A DNA stretch of 64,000 bases from Orientallactaga sibirica. Taxonomy: Eukaryota; Chordata; Mammalia; Rodentia; Dipodidae. The notes beneath the pieces were generated by a model. It ran no database searches, was not told the DNA's origin, and saw only the letters and a program-made list of their open reading frames with translations. The stretch covers positions 3,245,001 through 3,309,000 of the forward strand of contig JAEOAD010001365.1 of assembly GCA_036365145.1 (NCBI GenBank). The letters run 5' to 3'. This document shows positions 10,027 through 19,749 of this stretch, piece after piece (within the stretch, counting starts at the first letter, position 1; the number at the start of each line of letters is the position of its first letter). Made by a program: the position numbers and the translations under genes.

Positions 10027-10790
10027 TAGAAATTCAGCCTGCATTACTACTTATGAAAAATGACTACAGACCCATTTGTGAACACTCTGGAGTGATGTGG
10101 GTGAACGGCTTGTTGGGATGGTGTCTTCATTTGCGTGTCACTGGAAAGCCACTGCGAAATGCTTTGAATACTTATGATTTCTATCCAGGATTATGCTGCC
10201 TTCAATAATTTTCATTGCTTATCCTTGCAAGTAATGTTTGAAATGTCTATCAGTTTTTTTTTTTTTTTTTGGATTTATGAGTGGTTAACTATTCAAGTGC
10301 ATGTTAAGTGCTTTTTTTCTTAGAAGGAGAGAGTAGAGGAAAATCCCACTTTGCATGAAAGCAAAAATTAATTCATTATAGTGATCATTGAGAAAAAAAG
10401 TTCGTTGCAGTGATTCACACGGAAATTTCTTCTACTATTGTTCCTCTAAAAGATGAACTCATTGGAAGCGTGGTTATTTTCAGGTCCACTAGAGGGAGTC
10501 ATGCCGTACAGATGTGTATTTTTCCATGAAAAGGATTTGTTTGTCATTGAGTTAGTAAATACATTTGCAGTGATGGTCTTAGCCAAATTCAGCCGCTGTG
10601 AGACTTAGCGCTTCACTCTGTATTTGTGCATGTTGCTGCTGACAGAGGGGCATGCCTCCGAAATGTTCATGAATTTATCCTACTTCTTTCCCTTCTAATA
10701 TTGTTCCTTAATTTTCTAATTCTGCCTTCCATCCTGAGGCAATTTTGATATGCAAATAAGCCTTAGCATTCAAAAATGGAAGCTTTTGAG
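10027..10790. other. SINE-free low-copy segment
   Basis: Over 700 bp without a recognised transposable element; AT-rich. Carries a CTCF-like motif at 10486. Short ORFs only. Confidence 0.5.
10486..10498 (+). promoter_or_regulatory. CTCF-like motif
   Basis: CCACTAGAGGGAG fits the CTCF core CCASYAGRKGGCR except for one base after GG. Its 30-bp neighbourhood ('gtggttat...ggtccactagagggag') is repeated at 11729-11757. Confidence 0.35.
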
Positions 10791-10792
10791 AC

Positions 10793-10875
10793 TTTTTCTT
10801 TCTTTCCTTCTTTCTTCTTTCTTTCGTTCTTTCTTCTTTCTATCTTTCTTCTCTCTCTCTCTCTCTGTCTCTTTC
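10793..10875. repeat. TTTC/TCTC microsatellite
   Basis: Imperfect CTTT repeats grading into (CT)n; may be the remnant tail of a lost SINE. Confidence 0.8.
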
Positions 10876-10879
10876 AAGA

Positions 10880-11284
10880 GTCCGTGTTTGGTACAGTAAA
10901 CCCGTGACAGGGAATAAAAGAGAAGAGTGACTTCATTTCTCTTGCAGCTTTTAAGTCCAAGTCTTCCTGGACTCACAGCTGCCCCAGGACATCCTGCTGG
11001 TCTCCCAGGACCTGTGCCCTGACTCAGGGGAGACACCAGGGAAAGAGGAGGGAGCGTGGTGACTGATGTTAAATGTCACCCCCCCCCCCGCGACAGATTC
11101 CTTCTGAAGCCAGCATAATAAGGAACTTCAATTTGGAACATGTTTGATTTCTCAAAGCTTAAAGATTTTAAAGCAATTTAGACGTGTGCTTTTACACTTT
11201 TAAGTGCTGCAAGCTCACAGTGAGCAGGCACGTGGGGCATCTCTCGTGGTGCTCCTCACAGCTATCTTTGTGCGAAATAAAATC
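10880..11284. other. Low-copy DNA
   Basis: No family recognised. Includes a C9-10 run at 11080-11089 and 'gtgacttcatttctcttgcag' acceptor-like grammar at 10927-10947, neither convincing alone. Confidence 0.4.
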
Positions 11285-11445
11285 TTGGTTGAAGTAAAAT
11301 TTACACACAGTGAAATACACTGGCATCAAGTTTTCACATGATTTGGTTTTGATGAAGGACACGGGTAACAACTACTGCATTCAGAATGCTTGTTCTTGTC
11401 ACCCTAGAAGATGCCTGTGCGCCCTTCTTGTCATATGACACAGAA
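11285..11445 (+). mobile_element. Ancient L1 (L1M-type) 3' UTR fragment
   Basis: 'gaagtaaaatttacacacag', then 'tgaaatacactggcatcaag' and 'gggtaacaactactgcattc'. This follows the old mammalian L1 3' UTR pattern (tgaagtacaatttacatac... gtaacctaccatc). Confidence 0.55.
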
Positions 11446-11496
11446 AAACAAAGCTAATTTACCGTTAAAGTGACCACTGAGTAGAATGATTGCTGT

Positions 11497-11498
<2 letters not shown>

Positions 11499-11534
<36 letters not shown>
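11499..11534. repeat. (AC)18 microsatellite
   Basis: Perfect dinucleotide run at the tail side of an old B1. Confidence 0.97.
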
Positions 11535-11537
<3 letters not shown>

Positions 11538-11662
11538 TTTTGAGACAGGGACTCAGGTAGCTCAGGCTGCCCATGAACTCACTTTGTGACCTGAGGCTGA
11601 CCTTGAACTCTCGATCCTTCTGTATTTACTTCTGGATGATGAGCATGTACCACGGTGCCTCA
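11535..11662 (-). mobile_element. Old B1-like copy
   Basis: 'gttttgagacagggactcag' to 'gagcatgtaccacggtgcct', heavily decayed. Confidence 0.6.
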
Positions 11663-11744
11663 CTGAATTTTTTATTTTTTAATTTTTTTAACTATTGTTT
11701 CAAAACAGGTGAAGCAGTGACTCAAATGTGGTTATAGTCTGGGT

Positions 11745-11757
11745 CCACTAGAGGGAG
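11745..11757 (+). promoter_or_regulatory. CTCF-like motif, second copy
   Basis: Same CCACTAGAGGGAG as at 10486, same orientation, 1,259 bp away, with matching upstream flank 'gtggttat'. Confidence 0.35.
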
Positions 11758-11764
11758 ACGCAAA

Positions 11765-12300
11765 GTCCAATTGATTGGATCTTTTTTTTTTTTCCTTTGA
11801 TCTTTTGTGATTTTGAAATCATTGTTTAAGGAGCCCAAGCTCTAAGATTTATTCTTATGTTTTCTTCTAAGCATTACACTGCATTCACTTCCATTCTGGG
11901 TCAAATTTTGTGCATCCTTTCACACATAGCCAGCCAGTCATCTGGGCATTGCTTGCAGAAGACACTGGGCTTCCTCCGCAAGGCTGTCTGGGTTGGAGTT
12001 CAGTTCTCCATGAAGGCAAAGGCTCTTTTGTGGATTCTTGGTTCTTCTCTTCACCCATCTTGATCTCTGTCCTTACCCGACACCACACTGTCCAGGTTAC
12101 GGCAGCCTTGTGGGAAAATTTGAAATTAGAATCTGTGAGCCCTCCAGTCTCTCTCTGTGTGTACATGTCCATGTGTGTGAGTACAGACATGTACATGCCA
12201 TGGCACATGTGTAGAGGTCATAGGAGGCCAAATTCATCACGTTCTACCTGGTTTCAGGAAAGATCTTTCCTTTGTCAATTTCTGGGAAAATAATTATGTA
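11765..12300. other. Low-copy DNA
   Basis: No repeats recognised. Overlapping ORFs on both strands (plus 11910-12293, 127 codons; minus 11885-12208, 107 codons) have no recognisable protein features. Confidence 0.4.
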
Positions 12301-12306
12301 GGATTA

Positions 12307-12523
12307 AAAAATTATTTATTTATTTATTTACTTACTTACTTACTTATGAGAGAGAGGGGAAGAGAGAGAGAGAATGGGCGCACCAGGGCCTCTAGCCACT
12401 GCAAAGGAACTCCAGACACATGTGCTGCCACGTGCATCTGGCTTATGTGGGTTCTGGGGAATTGAACCTGGGTCCTTAGGCTTCACAGACAAGCACCTTA
12501 ACCACCAAGCCATCTTTCCATCC
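12307..12523 (-). mobile_element. DIP SINE
   Basis: Tail of TTTA then TTAC repeats, GA block, head ending 'catctttccatccc'. Flanked by near-matching 'taggatt'. Confidence 0.9.
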
Positions 12524-12609
12524 CTCATCTAGGATTTTAATAGAGATTACATTGACTTTGTTTTCCCTATGATAATCAAAGAACCTATAATTCAGACATT
12601 CAGACATAA

Positions 12610-12826
12610 AAACTATTTTTGGCCTAGCAATACCTTTGCAAGACCCTCAAAATAGAAGAAAAAGATGATGACATCAAATTAAAAGAAAGACTAATGGAGA
12701 GAGGGAGGGGATATGATGGAGATTGGAGTTCTAAAGTGGAATGGGGGAGGGGAGGAAAATATCATATGTTTTTTGTATGTAAGTATAAAAGGTGTCAATA
12801 AAAAATTAATAATTAAAAAAAACTAT
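12610..12826 (+). mobile_element. Lx-like L1 3' UTR end
   Basis: Purine-rich G stretch, then 'gtaagtataaaaggtgtcaa' and 'taaaaaatta'. This is the sense orientation of the unit found reversed at 4080, 17085, 30603 and 58833. Contains an AATAAA near 12799. Confidence 0.6.
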
Positions 12827-12894
12827 TTTTGCTTTATTCTGTTATTTATATATGACAGCCCTGCACCCAACACTTGGTTTTTCTTTTCTTTCCA

Positions 12895-12895
12895 T

Positions 12896-12938
<43 letters not shown>

Positions 12939-13132
12939 TTTGTGACAGACAGAGAAAGAGGCAGATAGAGAGAGAATGGGTGCACCAGGGTCTCCAGCCC
13001 TGCACCAGGGCCTCCAGATGCATGCACCACCTTGTGTACCTGGCTTAAGTGGGTCCTGGGGAATCGAGCCTTGAACTGGGGTCCTTAGGCTTTGCAGGCA
13101 AGCACTTAACCACTAAGCCATCTCTCCAGGCC
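12895..13132 (-). mobile_element. DIP SINE
   Basis: (TTTA)11-12 tail at 12895-12942, GA block, then a local duplication/replacement ('ccagccctgcaccagggcctcc') where the usual 'actgcaaacgaact' is missing. Head ends at 'catctctccaggcc'. Confidence 0.88.
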
Positions 13133-13138
13133 TTCTTT

Positions 13139-13328
13139 CTTTTTTTTTTTTTTTTTTTAAATTTTTGTTTTTTTGTTTTTTTGGTTTTTCGAGGTAGGGT
13201 CTCACTCTGGCCCAGGCTGACCTGGAATTAACTATGTAGTCTCAGGGTGGCCTTGAACTCACGGGGGCGATCCTCCTACCTCTGCCTCCCGAATGCTGGG
13301 ATTAAAGGCGTGTGCCACCACGCCCGGC
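13139..13328 (-). mobile_element. B1 SINE
   Basis: Long T-rich tail with GTTTTTT repeats, full reverse body, head 'caccacgcccggcc'. Confidence 0.93.
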
Positions 13329-13330
13329 CT

Positions 13331-13549
13331 TTTTAAAAAATTTTATTTATTTATTTGCAAGCAGAGAGAGACATACATACATAAAGAAACAGAGAGAATG
13401 GGCATGCCAGGGCCTCTAGCCACTACAAACAAACTCTGGATGCATGTGCCACTTTGTGTATCTAGCTTCATGTGGGTACTGAGGAATCAAACACAGGTTG
13501 TTAGATTTTATAGGCAAGCACCTTAACCACTGAGCCATCTCTCCAGCCC
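13331..13549 (-). mobile_element. DIP SINE
   Basis: Tail 'tttatttatttgcaagcaga', (CATA)n variant in the GA block, full head. Confidence 0.9.
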
Positions 13550-13559
13550 TTGTTTTCCT

Positions 13560-13880
13560 TTTCTTGTTCTATTGTTCTTTCAGTAACTGTTCCAACAGAG
13601 ACTGTTCTCGCAACAGCAGATACAGATCGATTCTCATATAGTTCATATAGGCCTTCAAGCATCCCAGCTCTCCAGGATCCTGAAGCATTGTATCCCCACA
13701 ATAGAGACTGAATGACGTATCCATAACCCCATTGTGAATACTAAAAACTCCACTGAGGAGGACCTTCAGAGGAATGGGGGCAGGGGAGGGGATATAAGAG
13801 GATAACACGAGGGGAATGGGACCCAAACATGATTTGCTCAGAAAGTATATAATCATTAAAAAAGTTTTTAAAAATTAAAA
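13560..13880 (+). mobile_element. Probable L1 3' UTR-like fragment
   Basis: G-rich 'aatgggggcaggggagggga' followed by 'agtatataatcattaaaaaa' resembles the 3' end layout of the L1 at 12610. The upstream half is unassigned. Confidence 0.35.
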
Positions 13881-13902
13881 AAATTATTAGCAACAGAGAG
13901 AG

Positions 13903-13935
<33 letters not shown>

Positions 13936-14097
13936 TGAGAGAATGGGCGCACCAGGGCCTCCAGCCACTGCAAACGAATTCCAGATGCATGCGCCCTCTT
14001 GTGCATCTGGCGTCCGTAGATACTGGGGAATCGAGCCTTGAACCTGGTCCTTAGGCTTCACAGGCAAGCGCTTAACCGCTAAGCCATCTCCCCAGCC

Positions 14098-14098
<1 letters not shown>
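13881..14098 (-). mobile_element. DIP SINE
   Basis: Full-length reverse copy with (GA)n in the body and head 'catctccccagccc'. Confidence 0.92.
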
Positions 14099-14140
<42 letters not shown>

Positions 14141-14155
14141 TTTTTTTTTTTTTTA
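14099..14155. repeat. (TTTC)n / oligo-T microsatellite
   Basis: Eleven TTTC units then a T run, between two DIP copies. Confidence 0.95.
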
Positions 14156-14165
14156 AAGAAGAGGA

Positions 14166-14371
14166 CACTTGGGTGAAGAGATCGCTTAGATGTTGAAGTG
14201 CTTGCCTGCAAAGCCTACGTCTGACTCCCCAGATCCCACGAAAGCAAGATGCACAAGGTGACACATGCACAAGGTCGCACATGTGCACAAGGTGGTGCAC
14301 ACTCTGGAGTTCGATTACAGTGGCCAGAGGCCCTGGTGCACCAATTCATTCTCTCTCTCCCTTAAAAAGAC
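14166..14371 (+). mobile_element. Long-type DIP SINE
   Basis: The 'gcacaaggt' module is present three times in a row (14248, 14267, 14285), the last as GCACAAGGTGGTGC at 14285-14298. Head is diverged ('gggtgaagagatcgcttag'). Confidence 0.82.
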
Positions 14372-14720
14372 CAGTCTGTCGGGCTTGCCTCAGAAACAAC
14401 AAACAAACAATAACAGGGCACTTGTCTTCCTTAATGGATTTGGGAGACACAGCAAGACTCCAGCTCTCTAGGGAGGTCTTTCATGGATGCTGGGAGAGGA
14501 TCTTTGAGGATGAGCCCAGGAGGAAACTAGCTTCTCTGTCGTTTGGGACCAGCGTCCTGGTACCGGACTTCCCCCTGGTGATTATGTTGTCATTTCCCCA
14601 CCCGAATTCAGCTCACTGACCCCACTGGGACGTGCAGCAGCATCTGCCCTGTCCTGTGATCACGCCTGTGATCCCCCTGCTCCCCAGTGTGTCTGTGTAA
14701 TAAACATTTTGTTTTTTCAG
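14372..14720. other. Low-copy DNA
   Basis: No repeat recognised. 'taataaacattttg' near 14699 supplies an AATAAA. Ends with 'gttttttcag', a good splice-acceptor match. Confidence 0.4.
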
Positions 14721-14972
14721 GAGCTGACTTGTAAAATAAGAATAGCAGTAAAAATTAAAAGAATGAAAAAAATAAAAGAATCTGAAAATGCGGTCTTCCT
14801 CTGCCAAGAGCGCCCCCTGGAGGCTGCCCTTGGAAGCTCACTGTCTTCCCATTTCATGAAGGGCTGGGGTCTCCTGTGGCTGCTGTCTGATTGACCTTCC
14901 ATAGCCTCCCCTCCTTCAAGTTCTGCATCTTCCGTATCCGCTAGATCCCCCAACACAGCACTGAACCTTGAG
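14721..14972 (+). other. Candidate internal exon (unproven)
   Basis: A 252-bp interval between a strong acceptor ('ttttttcag', AG at 14719-14720) and a consensus donor ('gaggtaagt', GT at 14973). The best frame is open only to TGA at 14892-14894, so it would be a noncoding or last-coding exon. Contains the CTCF-like site at 14810. Confidence 0.25.
14810..14823 (-). promoter_or_regulatory. Strong CTCF-like motif
   Basis: Minus strand reads CCTCCAGGGGGCGC, one mismatch from the CTCF core CCASCAGGGGGCGC and followed by T as in the consensus. Not within a SINE. Confidence 0.5.
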
Positions 14973-15044
14973 GTAAGTCCTGCATTGTGAGTCCAAAGGA
15001 GGGAAACTTTCTGAATGTTTGCAAAATTGAAAATTGCCTTTATT

Positions 15045-15370
15045 CTCTGCTAGGGTTTGAATACAGTTTGTCCCCATCCAAACTCAGGGTGAGATTAATT
15101 TCTCAGGGGGCAGAAGTGGGGTCTAGTGGAGACATTTGGGTCATGAGGGAGGAACTGCCATTGGTAGATTGATGTTCCTCTTGGAGCCAGTTCTGGCCGT
15201 CTCCCGACTGTGTGAGCCTGGGCTGGTGCAAAGCAGGTTCAGATTTCTTTTCCTTTCTCTCGCCACGTTGCTGGCCTCTTCAGGACAAGAGCTTTGGCCT
15301 CTGCTTCCAGCCAGAAGTTGAATTGCCCTGTCAGAAGACCCTTCATTCCTTGTCTCCAGAATTGTGAATT
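15045..15370 (+). mobile_element. MST/MLT1-like LTR fragment
   Basis: 'gggtttgaatacagtttgtc', 'tttgggtcatgagggagg', 'tctccagaattgtgaattt' follow the ERVL-MaLR LTR pattern in order. Diverged and interrupted at its end by a DIP. Confidence 0.5.
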
Positions 15371-15405
15371 TTATTTATTTATTAGCAACAGACAGAGAGA
15401 GAAAG

Positions 15406-15452
<47 letters not shown>

Positions 15453-15568
15453 ACAGGCACGCCAGGGCCTCCAGCCACTGCAAACGAACTCCAGATACAT
15501 GGGCCACCTTGTGCATCTGGCTTACATGGGTCCTGGGGAATTGAGCCTCGATCCTGGGGTCCAGCCAT
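15371..15568 (-). mobile_element. DIP SINE, 5'-truncated
   Basis: Tail, (GA)n and body are intact but the head is lost after 'gagcctcgatcctggggtcc'. Confidence 0.88.
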
Positions 15569-15574
15569 AAGGTG

Positions 15575-15830
15575 TTACTGGGGACAGATCTAAATTCCAG
15601 TCTAAAGATACGCAGAGTGCTGGAGCTCTGCCTGGGGCTCCTGGAGTGTGCTGGCTTATGGTGCTGGTGGTGGCTTTTCTCTATGCACGGTCCTGTGAAA
15701 GGGGAACAGCTTCTTCTGCTATTATGGAACTTTCCCTGGATCTGTAAGCTTCAAATAAATGCCATTCCTCCCATAAACTGTACCTGGTTTCAAAGTTCAA
15801 CCCAATGACATAAAGCTGACTATGACATTG
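15575..15830 (+). mobile_element. LTR 3' part (MaLR-like)
   Basis: 'ctgtaagcttcaaataaatg' with AATAAA at 15752, then 'gtacctggtttcaaagttca' and 'gctgactatgac'. Layout of a rodent MaLR LTR polyadenylation region. Confidence 0.45.
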
Positions 15831-15876
15831 GCTGGGGTATAGAGTTCTAGGTATAAAATAAATTTCTCTTAGAAAT

Positions 15877-16086
15877 GGGCTGGAGAGACGGCTCAGCAGT
15901 TAAGGCACTTGCTTGTAAGTCTGACGGCCTGAGTTTGATTTCCCAGTACCCACATAAGCCAGATGCACAAAGCGGCACATGCATCTGGGGTTTGTTCACT
16001 GTGGCTAGGGGCCCTGGTGCACCCATTCTCTCTCTTTCTCCATCTCTTTCTGCTTACAAATAAATAAAAGTATTTTTGAAAAAAAT
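15877..16086 (+). mobile_element. DIP SINE
   Basis: Full-length plus copy; Pol III A and B boxes visible in the head ('gctcagcagttaagg', 'gagtttgatttcc'). Confidence 0.92.
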
Positions 16087-16098
16087 GAAATGTGAAGG

Positions 16099-16450
16099 CT
16101 GGGGCTGGGGAAATGCCTCCGTTGGTAAACTCTTGTGCCTGGGGGTACTTGAGCTTAGATCTCCAGCATCCACATCAACGGTGGCATGGGTGGCGTGAGT
16201 AGCAGACCACCTCAGCACTTCGGGAAGTGGAGATGGGGGGGACTCCCCCCCTGACAAGCTGGCTAGCTAGACCAGCCAAATTGTCGAGCTCTGCATTCAA
16301 GTGAGAGACCTTGTCTCAATAAATAAGGCAGAAGGTGATTGAGGAAGATATCTGATGTCAACCTCTGGCCTGCACATCCATGTGCACATATGTACATGCA
16401 CACACATGCATTCGCATACATGTGAACATGCATACCTATACATATGCACC
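16099..16450 (+). mobile_element. B4 SINE, near full length
   Basis: tRNA-like head 'ggctggggaaatgcctccg', B1-like middle, 'gagagaccttgtctcaata' and a long CA-rich 3' end. The composite (tRNA head plus B1) defines B4. Confidence 0.8.
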
Positions 16451-16481
16451 ACCCACACATCTACACATTAAACCAAAGAAA

Positions 16482-16637
16482 TTGGTCTGGGTGTGGTGAT
16501 GCACGACTTTAGTCCCAGCAAGAGGCTGAGGTAGAAGGATTGCCATGAGTCTGAGGCCAGCCTGGGCTACAGAGTAAGTTCCAGGTTAGCCTGGCTTACA
16601 GTGAGACACTGGCTCAAAAAAAAAAAAAAAAAAAAGA
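16482..16637 (+). mobile_element. B1 SINE, older
   Basis: 'ggtctgggtgtggtgatgca' to 'gacactggctcaaaaaaa', with 19-base A tail. Confidence 0.85.
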
Positions 16638-16714
16638 TATTTGAAAGTCATACTCCATTTTCCTCTAGTTTATAGCATTACTTATGTAACATCTGAATTT
16701 GATTCATTTTTTTT

Positions 16715-17078
16715 TTTTTTTTTGCATGTGTGTGTGTTGTCTGTGGTGTGTGCACATATATAGCCCATGCGCTCACTCATGGCTAGGTGTGCTTGCCCGA
16801 GGTTGCTGGAGCAGAATTCGGGGTGTCCCACTCCATCCCTCCGCCCACTCTTACTTGAGCCAGAGTCTCTTACTGATCCCAGAGCTGGTTTTTCCTGAGC
16901 TCCAGTGATTCTTGGGTCTCTGCTCCTCACAGGACTGGACTCACAGATGAGCCCAACCACACCCAGCTGCTTGCTGTGGGTCCTGGGGATCAAACCTGAG
17001 CAGTCTGTCAGGCCCCCTCAGGCCCACATGCTTGCACAGGAAGTGCTCTTAACCACTGGGCCATCTCTCCAACTCAAG
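16715..17078 (-). mobile_element. B4 SINE, near full length
   Basis: TG-rich end, 'gccagagtctcttactgatc', B1-like part, then 'ggccatctctccaactc' head. Confidence 0.75.
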
Positions 17079-17084
17079 TCTGAG

Positions 17085-18349
17085 CCTTTTATTTTTCAAC
17101 TTTCATTAACAATCTCTATACATATAGACGATATACCATTATTATAATCTCCTCCTGCCACCCTCCCTTTCTCCCTCCCCTGTGCCACCTCCACTGAATC
17201 CCTTCTTCCACTAGTCTCCCTTCTGTTCCTAAAATTTTATTTGTTTGCAAGTAGAGAGATACAGAGAGAGACAAGAGAGAGAGTGAGAGCGAGAATGGGT
17301 GTGCCAGGGCCTCTAGTCACTGCAAACGAACTCCAGATGCACCACTTTGTGCATCTGGCTTATGTGGATACTGGAGAATCGAACCCGGATCATCAGACTT
17401 AGCGGGCAAGCGCCTTAACCACTGAACCATCTCTCCAGCCATCTCTTCTATTTTAATGTCATCATTTTTTCCTCTCCTATTAAGCAGGTCTTGTGTAGGT
17501 AGTGTCAGCCACTGTGAGGTTGTGAATACAATGCCATTTTGTGTCTGGAAGACAGCATTGTCAGCACTCCTCCCCTATTTTTGGCTCGTACATTCTTTCC
17601 GCCACCTCTTGTACAATGGTTTCTCAGCCTTGGAGGGTGTGATAGAGATGTCTCACTTAATGCTGAACACTTCACTCTCGCTTCTCAGCACTTTGATAAG
17701 TTTTGAGTCTCCCTAGTGGTCACCACCATTTGAAAAGAGAAGCTTCTCTAACCAGAAGAGAGAGTAGCACTATATATGTGTGTGGACATAAGTGTTTAGA
17801 GGACAGTTTGGTGAGCTTAGCATCTGCATTTAGCCAGACAACAGTTTAGCCCCCTGACCCCCGCTCCAGGCCATAGGCTTTTCATTAGATTTTCAGTACT
17901 AGGCATATATTCCCTCCCATGGAGCAGGCCTCAAGTTCAGAGAGCGGTTGGTTCCCCCATAACAGGCATATCACCATTGCACCATTGGCACTTTTGACCT
18001 GGCTTTCCAGCTGTAGAACTTGCAGGATCCACTGCTGGTTAAGAGCGCTGATGACTTTTCTCCCCACCAGGCTGCAGAGCTCTTTCCAACATCCTGACGA
18101 CTAGTCAACAGGGAGGAGGCTTCCCACTTGATTCCAGCTTGATTTCACAGTGACCTGCAGCCCAAGCATGTGGTGTCTTTAGCAACAGGGTCTCACCATC
18201 TTCTAGTTGTGGTGGGCAGTTGAAAGCCTTGGCAATAGCCAGTAGTGTTTGGAGGGGTGCCAGGGGCCTCCCCGACCACAACTCACTGGAAGATCTATCA
18301 CCCCTGGTACTGAATTTTCTTGTAACAATCTATAGCTTCTGGGCACAGC

Positions 18350-18350
<1 letters not shown>
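17085..18350 (-). mobile_element. Lx-like L1 3' UTR, antisense, split by a DIP
   Basis: About 1.05 kb of L1 3' UTR-like DNA. Landmarks: 'ttcattaacaatctctatac', 'cttgtgtaggtagtgtcagc', 'cattttgtgtctggaagac', 'cagccttggagggtgtgata', 'aagagaagcttctctaacc', 'aactcactggaagatctatc'. The same order appears at 58833-59685. Interrupted by the DIP at 17231-17440. No ORF2 present. Confidence 0.6.
17231..17440 (-). mobile_element. DIP SINE nested in L1
   Basis: Full reverse copy from 'attttatttgtttgcaag' to 'catctctccagcc'. Confidence 0.92.
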
Positions 18351-18352
<2 letters not shown>

Positions 18353-18412
<60 letters not shown>

Positions 18413-18414
18413 AC
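18353..18414. repeat. (AC)n microsatellite
   Basis: About 27 CA units with one TC interruption near the end. Confidence 0.97.
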
Positions 18415-18415
18415 C

Positions 18416-18472
18416 AGGGTCCTTAGGCTTTGCAGGCAAATACCTTAACCACTAAGCTATTTCCTCAGACCT
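18416..18472 (-). mobile_element. DIP SINE head fragment
   Basis: Only 'gggtccttaggctttgcagg' to 'ctatttcctcagacc' remains, joined directly to the CA repeat. Confidence 0.8.
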
Positions 18473-18574
18473 TATCTATTCATTTCAACCAAACCTTTGG
18501 AACTCTCTGGCACACCAGCAACTCTTCCCCATTATCTTTATTGTGCAGGAGTGGATCTTTTCTATTCTTCTTCT

Positions 18575-18731
18575 TCTTTTTTTTTTTTTTTTTTTGAAGT
18601 AGGGTCCCATTCTAGCCCAGGCTGACCTGGAATTCACTATGTAGTCTCAGGGTGGCCTTGAACCCACAGTGATCCTCCTACCTCTGCCTCCCAAGTGCTG
18701 GGATTAAAGGCGTGCACCACCACACCCGGCT
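18575..18731 (-). mobile_element. B1 SINE with TSD
   Basis: Full reverse B1, with 'tggatcttttctatt' on both sides (18551 region and from 18732). Confidence 0.93.
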
Positions 18732-18842
18732 TGGATCTTTTCTATTTTTTTAACCATTACTTTCCTGGGCTCTGAGGAGGAAAATGGTATCAGGTGTGTT
18801 CAGTTTACTATCCTTCCCAACTTTTCTTCATTCTCTTAAAAA

Positions 18843-18971
18843 CTCTATTATTTATTTATTTGTTTGAGAGAGAGAAAGCTATTGTGGGCACTCCAGGACC
18901 TCCTGCCGCTGCAGATGAACCCCAGGTGCAAGCATCCCTGTGTACATCTGTCTTGTACATCTCTCCAGCCC
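18843..18971 (-). mobile_element. DIP SINE, internally deleted
   Basis: Tail and 'cctgctgctgcag'-type body joined to 'catctctccagccc' with most of the head missing. Confidence 0.8.
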
Positions 18972-19455
18972 TCTTCATTCTTTTCCACCTTTATCTGCTT
19001 TCTGGCTGTACACCACCGTTGGGGAGCTCCAGCAGAAGATCTGAGGGTAGACGAGCGATGCCAGGGTGTTTGTTCATTCGTCAGCTTCCTACGAGCTCCT
19101 CTGTGATGGTCTGAATCTCCTCCTCAGGCCCCAGCCTTTGTTCAAATGTCTTCTTCCATGGGCTTTGCACCTGAGATGGCGGGAGCCTCATTTTTTGTTT
19201 TTCATGCCAGTCATGGTAAAACACCCCTGCCTTTTCATGCACATTGCTGCCCATCTTTTGTGTTTTTATTATAACTCACAACTTTCTATTAATCTCTCCT
19301 CAACTGATCCAATTTGAGAGTGATTTTTATTTCCAGGTGAGACTGGTTTATACAAAGAGCATCAATCATGACTGGCTGGTCCCACTATGTTGAGCCATGG
19401 GGTATCAGCTAAAACACATAATTCTCTTCTATGGACGGGTTGTTTTACCCAGTCT
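18972..19455. other. Low-copy DNA
   Basis: No family recognised; T-rich segments near 19190 and 19260. Confidence 0.35.
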
Positions 19456-19469
19456 GTGCATAACATTTA

Positions 19470-19746
19470 TGTCCTGTGTGTGCATGTGTGTATGTGTGAG
19501 TGTGTGTAAACAGGACAATCTGAGGTGTCATCCTCAGGAACACGGGCCACCTTTCTCTGACATAAGGTTTCTCCTTGGCCTGGAGCTCACCAGTGAGGCT
19601 AGGCTGGCTAGCCGGCCAGCTCAGGGACCCACCTTTCTCCACCTCCTCAGTGCTGGAATTCCAGGTGCACAATTTTCTGGGGCTCAACCTAAGGTCTTAA
19701 TGCCTGCAAGGCAAATACTTTATCAACTGAGCGATCTCTCCAGGCC
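19470..19746 (-). mobile_element. B4 SINE
   Basis: TG-rich 3' end, 'cttggcctggagctcacc', 'gaggctaggctggctag', 'cactgagcg'-like head ending 'gatctctccaggcc'. Confidence 0.72.
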
Positions 19747-19749
19747 CTT

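Noticed and set aside
11885..12293. Overlapping ORFs of 107 and 127 codons
   Set aside because: Opposite-strand overlap and no motifs; consistent with chance.
15877..16086. tRNA gene from the A and B boxes
   Set aside because: The boxes belong to a DIP SINE head; no cloverleaf can be completed. The same holds for all DIP and B4 heads in the window.
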